This document shows, one piece after another, positions 60,336 through 64,000 of a DNA stretch of 64,000 nt. Numbering within the stretch: position 1 is the stretch's first letter; every line of letters starts with the position of its first letter. This DNA comes from Ustulina deusta (lineage: Eukaryota; Ascomycota; Sordariomycetes; Xylariales; Xylariaceae): NCBI GenBank assembly GCA_023159155.1, contig JAJNNX010000005.1, forward strand, positions 620,001-684,000, in the 5' to 3' direction. The translations under genes were made by a program, and so were the position numbers. The notes under the pieces were generated by a model. That model did no database searches. It was not told where the DNA came from and saw only the letters and a program-made list of their open reading frames with translations.

Positions 60336-61285
60336 ACAACGGTGAAAACCCACTTTCGGTAGATGACATAGTTCCTGGAAAGGGAAAAGGCCTAGTGATA
60401 CTGCTTTACGGTACGAATCAGTGCGCCTTCTGATGCCCACCGCTAACAGTAGACAGGTCCGCCCGGAGTCGGCAAATCTTCGACCGCAGAAACCATCGCA
60501 GTAGCCGCACGGAAGCCGTTGTTCTCAATCAGTGTTGCCGATGTCGGTACGAAAGCCAAACATGTTGAGTCGAACTTGTCAAAGATATTCTCCCTCGCAA
60601 CCTATTGGAAAGCAATCCTTCTTATGTTTGTGATGCCTTAATAGATTGTGTATATATATGCGCTAACTTGTAATTAGAGACGAGGCCGACGTTTTCTTAG
60701 AGAGTCGGGGACGGGGAGGGATAGTCCAGTCAATGGATAAGAATGCTCTAGTTTCGGGTAAGCCAAATTCAATCACCTATTTCCAGTGCTCCGCGTTACA
60801 GCCATGGACTTGGCATGGAAGTGGCAACGCTAATTTTAACAATGACAGTTTTTCTCCGGGTGCTCGAGTACTACCGAGGCATCATGTTCCTTACAACAAA
60901 CCAGATCGCCGAGTTTGATGTTGCAATCCCGTCTCGAATACATATCGCTATCAAGTACGAAAGTCTAAGAACCGATCAGATGGAAGCCATATTCAAGGGA
61001 TTCCTCGACAACCTACACAAGCGGAATCTGGTTGACGATTACAATGGGATCATGGACTGGCTGAAAGAAGACGTCTATTCGGAAGGACTCGACGGCCGCC
61101 AAATCCGCAATACTATCACTACGGCATTAGATTTAGCTAATGCAGACGCGAAGTACAACAATGGAAATAACAAGTTGCGAAAATCCCATATCAAGAGGAC
61201 GTTTAACAATGCCAAGAAATTCAAGCGAGACTTCGATACACAGATGCAACGATACAAGGATTCTCAGAGCAAGATGATCCAGTAA
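60322..61285 (+). pseudogene. AAA ATPase, 3' half (Walker A to C-terminus)
   Basis: Continuation of the gene begun at 39702. Exon parts 60336-60410, 60457-60625, 60678-60757 and 60849-61285 are joined by introns of 46, 52 and 91 bp, each with a recognisable acceptor and in phase. In order: LSVDDIVPGKGKGLVILLYG, Walker A GPPGVGKSSTAETIA, Walker B ILLIDEADVFLESRG (rebuilt across an intron), sensor-1-like IMFLTTNQIAEFD, and an arginine-finger region IPSRIHIAIKY, ending in a basic helical C-terminus. All catalytic AAA features are present, so this half is not decayed. Cut off from its promoter and N-terminus by 18.7 kb, it is probably silent unless transcribed from within the insert. Confidence 0.88.
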
Positions 61286-62239
61286 GGACGAGACATAAGT
61301 TAAACTACTGTCACAAAGCTTGAAGATTTCGGTTAAAGTGATTAGGCTGGAGACTGCAAAACAGAAGAGATTTGTGTGTATAGGTCGGCCTAGTGACGGA
61401 GGTGTTTTAGAACCCTCTGCGCAACAACGAGTATTATGTGAAGGATATCCTATAATATATTGGATGGCATAGAGAGATATAGGAGGGTTCTGATGGAGAC
61501 TGTTTTATTCATGACGAGCCATTCAACTGGGTTTCATTTTCGTCTTCGTTCCTATCAAATAAACACTGTGCAGTTACTGCCAGTAATTTTGCACGGTATT
61601 ATCTTTAGACCTATGTCGACGGGATTTCGAATAGGAGTTGCTGTATTCTGTGGTCCCTAATTCACCCTCTGCTGCGTGCTGGGTGGCAGACTAACGAAAA
61701 ATGGGGGCAGACTGTAGCTCTTGTCAGAGTTAAGCGAGCCGATAATATATGAGGGCTGTATTCGTGTGTACTGCTGTGCAAGCGAGCGTTGCTCCAACTC
61801 TGAAGGATATCGTAATAAATCTATAAAATGAACAGGGCGGGGAACATATACCCTTGTTTGGGAATGTTATACCAAAGGCACTAATCTGGGCGGCGAAACT
61901 TTCGAGGGAGAAGAGTTTAATAATCGTTGGCACAATCCAAACGCCATGGCTTTCCGTAGTTAAATTACACGCTAAGGCACGCAGACTTTTTGATACTATG
62001 AACTCAGGGGCTAGTGATAGCCGACAAAATAGGAAGACTTTCCTCGGTAGCGATGCAGCAAGATATTGATTATGTCCTAACCTGATAAGACACTGCCGTA
62101 CCGGGTTTACTAAACCAATAGGTTGAGATTCATTATGTCTGCTATTGTACCTCCAGATCGATGGAAATGGGGGATATCGTGGCGCCGACCATCCTATACG
62201 TGTCTGGCGCGTTCGGCAGCGCCTCCTTATGCAGGGAAA
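61286..62239. other. Intergenic
   Basis: 3' flanks of the AAA ATPase and SAT4-like genes. Base composition is normal again. No supported gene. Confidence 0.4.
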
Positions 62240-63305
62240 TTAAGTTGAGCTCTCGAAGGGTGAATCTTTTCTGCGGTTGAACAGTTGCTTGTAGAGGCGC
62301 GGGAATAAGGGAAAGCAGGCGGCTAGGATGACTGCGGCGAACTCTACAATCCTGCATATCGGAAGTGTATACTGTTAAAGCAGAAAATACCCAGGCGCAT
62401 TGAGGCAGTATAAAACTTATGCCCAAGTACCAACACTCTCAATGAGCCATGCGCCGTCCTCGCTGCTTGTCAACTCAACAGTGTAGTATATTCGAACAAT
62501 ACAGGCGATAGTGGCACTTGAATATTTCCCCTTTCATTAGCAATTGCTTCTCCGTTATTCAAGAACATGGAATCGAAGAAGTAATACGAGGGAGTATAGC
62601 ATACAATATACCGACAGCAAAGACGATTGAAACTCCAAACTTTGCTCTTGGCCGCAATTGAAGCTGCCACACCGCCACGAGTGGAATTATGAGAATTGTA
62701 AAGTCGGAAACGAAGTTGATAACACTAGTCACGACGAGGGAAGCGTGTATATCAATGCAGCGGCCATCGAGGCTCGGGTTGTATATTTTGGCTCGAGGGA
62801 TACACGCAAATGTGGCTACAAAGAATATGACCGTGTAGAAGATCGAATTAGCCAAGATCAGGCCCCAAATTACCCTGGAGGCGGGCTTTTTTTGCTGGTG
62901 ATTGTAGAAAATGTGTTCGATCTTCCGGAGAACGGTATACTTGGCGCAAAGCATCGTTGGACAATAGACAATTTCGATCAAGTTTTGCATCTGTATAGTG
63001 TTGTTAAGGTCCAAATAATGAGATTTAAATATTCCATTTCTTATGGCTGTTACCCGATAGTCTGACCCTATTATCCTGTATTAAAAGCAACGAAAAGAAC
63101 TGACGTACCAGGAGGAGATGCTGTATAGTGATAAGGTTTACATCCCACTGATGATACCCCTGACCATACGTGTTCGCGACAAGCTTTAACGCAGTAAAAA
63201 CTACAAACAACAGCTGATATTAAAATCAGCTAGGCGCATGTCGTGGCTAGGAGGGGGCAAACATACTAAAGCGAGTATGAGGATCCCTTAGAGTTCGTTA
63301 GCCAT
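62240..63305 (-). pseudogene. SAT4/rhodopsin-like integral membrane protein, damaged
   Basis: Minus-strand pieces read in order as the fungal SAT4-type seven-helix family: ILILALLLFVVFTALKLVAN, GQGYHQWDVNLITIQH, MLCAKYTVLRKIEHIF, VIWGLILANSIFYTVIFFVA with TFACIPRAKIY, LVVTSVINFVSDFTILIIPL, AKFGVSIVFAVGIFATIACI (across an intron), YYTVELTSSEDGAWLIESVG and IVEFAAVILAACFPLFPRLY, then a basic tail ending at TAA 62240. Introns are evident near 63266-63220, 63103-63020 and 62615-62530. Damage: TAA directly after MANEL near the N-terminus, the first helix region looks shortened, and no clean splice joins GTWA to IVEF. Such proteins are plasma-membrane sensors or of unknown function. It might be rescued by an unseen upstream exon. 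Confidence 0.55.
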
Positions 63306-64000
63306 ATGTAATTTAGTGCGCCTTATACGTGTGGCAACTACTAACAGTCACTGAGGTCGAATTGCTTCAGAATACGTGCCCGTGTGTAGCTCCTCGCGAG
63401 TACTCCGCCAGTAGATAGCGCCAAGAGAACGGTCGCCAGTGCAACCCGCGAACCCTCGATGGGATAATAGTCGCGGAACTTGGGTTCGACCCCATCCGGC
63501 GGACGAAGAGCTGGTGTGTGATATGGGTCCGTATCATCTCGGAAGAGTGCCGATGAGAGATTTGGGCTTCTCTAGGAAACACACGTATTTACTAGGGATT
63601 TTCTCAATAGCGATCACCAGCGAGGTGAAACATCGAGCATATGAGGGGTTCTAATAGTGAGGTGCATAAAGCCCTTATGTTTTAGAGCTCTCAGTTAGAA
63701 CTCAAGGGACTGGCGAGGATTAGGACACTACATCTGTGCGGGTACTCCAAATATAGGTAATCTATGATGCGCTATTTACAACGGTACGTCGATCCTCCAT
63801 GTGCTACCAATAGAACTTGAAATACGCCGTGATCACATCGGTCTAGCGCAGGGCGTATCACAGACGTTTCTGCCTTTTAGGCAGGCGGAGGGGGCGCAGT
63901 CACGCTCAATAGCGCAGATACCAGATTGCCAAGCTAGTTGCCATCATCTAAGGGATCTCTAGTAACCGTCGAATGCCACCCTGGTGTCATCAATTCTCCA
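63306..64000. other. Intergenic, window end
   Basis: No supported gene. A GGGTTCGACCCC string at about 63481 resembles a tRNA B box, but no full cloverleaf could be built. Confidence 0.35.

Noticed and set aside
63400..63520. tRNA-like string (GGGTTCGACCCC, with TCCGCC and GGCGGA as possible acceptor arms)
   Set aside because: The T-arm stem does not pair in the canonical 5-bp/7-nt form, no A box is in place and the spacing is too long for a plain tRNA.

Overview
The window is nuclear DNA of a filamentous ascomycete (Pezizomycotina). Evidence: genes carry many short GT-AG introns (about 46-160 bp) with CTAAC/CTGAC branch points; families are fungal (AflR-like Zn2Cys6 regulator, fused two-domain diterpene cyclase, SAT4/rhodopsin-like membrane protein, fungal STAND-type protein, AAA ATPase with a DUF7025-like N-terminus); and an 18.7-kb AT-rich block shows C-to-T/G-to-A decay typical of repeat-induced point mutation (RIP). 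I cannot name the species.

Layout. 0-6 kb: a serine-beta-lactamase-like hydrolase (-, cut by the window start) and an intact GH2 beta-mannosidase (+, six exons). 6-9.9 kb: gene-poor. 9.9-21.7 kb: a compact diterpenoid locus with an AflR-like regulator (+), a GGPP synthase (+), a cytochrome P450 (-) and, diverging from the P450, a 948-aa bifunctional copalyl-diphosphate/kaurene-type synthase (+). Primary metabolism supplies FPP/IPP, the GGPP synthase makes GGPP, the cyclase makes a labdane-derived hydrocarbon and the P450 oxidises it; the regulator probably controls the set. 23.6-25.0 kb: a GT31-like glycosyltransferase. 25-36 kb: gene-poor, with decayed genes (secreted protein, F-box-like/ankyrin protein), a minisatellite with an inverted repeat, and an HMG-box gene carrying an in-frame TAG. 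36.8-38.6 kb: a STAND-like protein (-).

39.7-61.3 kb is the most striking part. An AAA ATPase gene is split just before its Walker A motif by a nested transposon island. The outer element is a minus-strand LINE with a 14-bp target-site duplication and a (TTGA)n tail. Inside it lie a plus-strand Ty3/gypsy element (5-bp TSD GTTAT, LTRs about 243 bp) and a minus-strand Ty1/copia element (5-bp TSD GTTGC, LTRs 244 bp). All three are heavily mutated in the RIP manner, while both halves of the host gene stay open and in phase. 62.2-63.3 kb holds a damaged SAT4-type membrane-protein gene.

All exon joins were read by eye from splice signals and frame continuity, and family names rest on recognised motifs. 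No database search was run.
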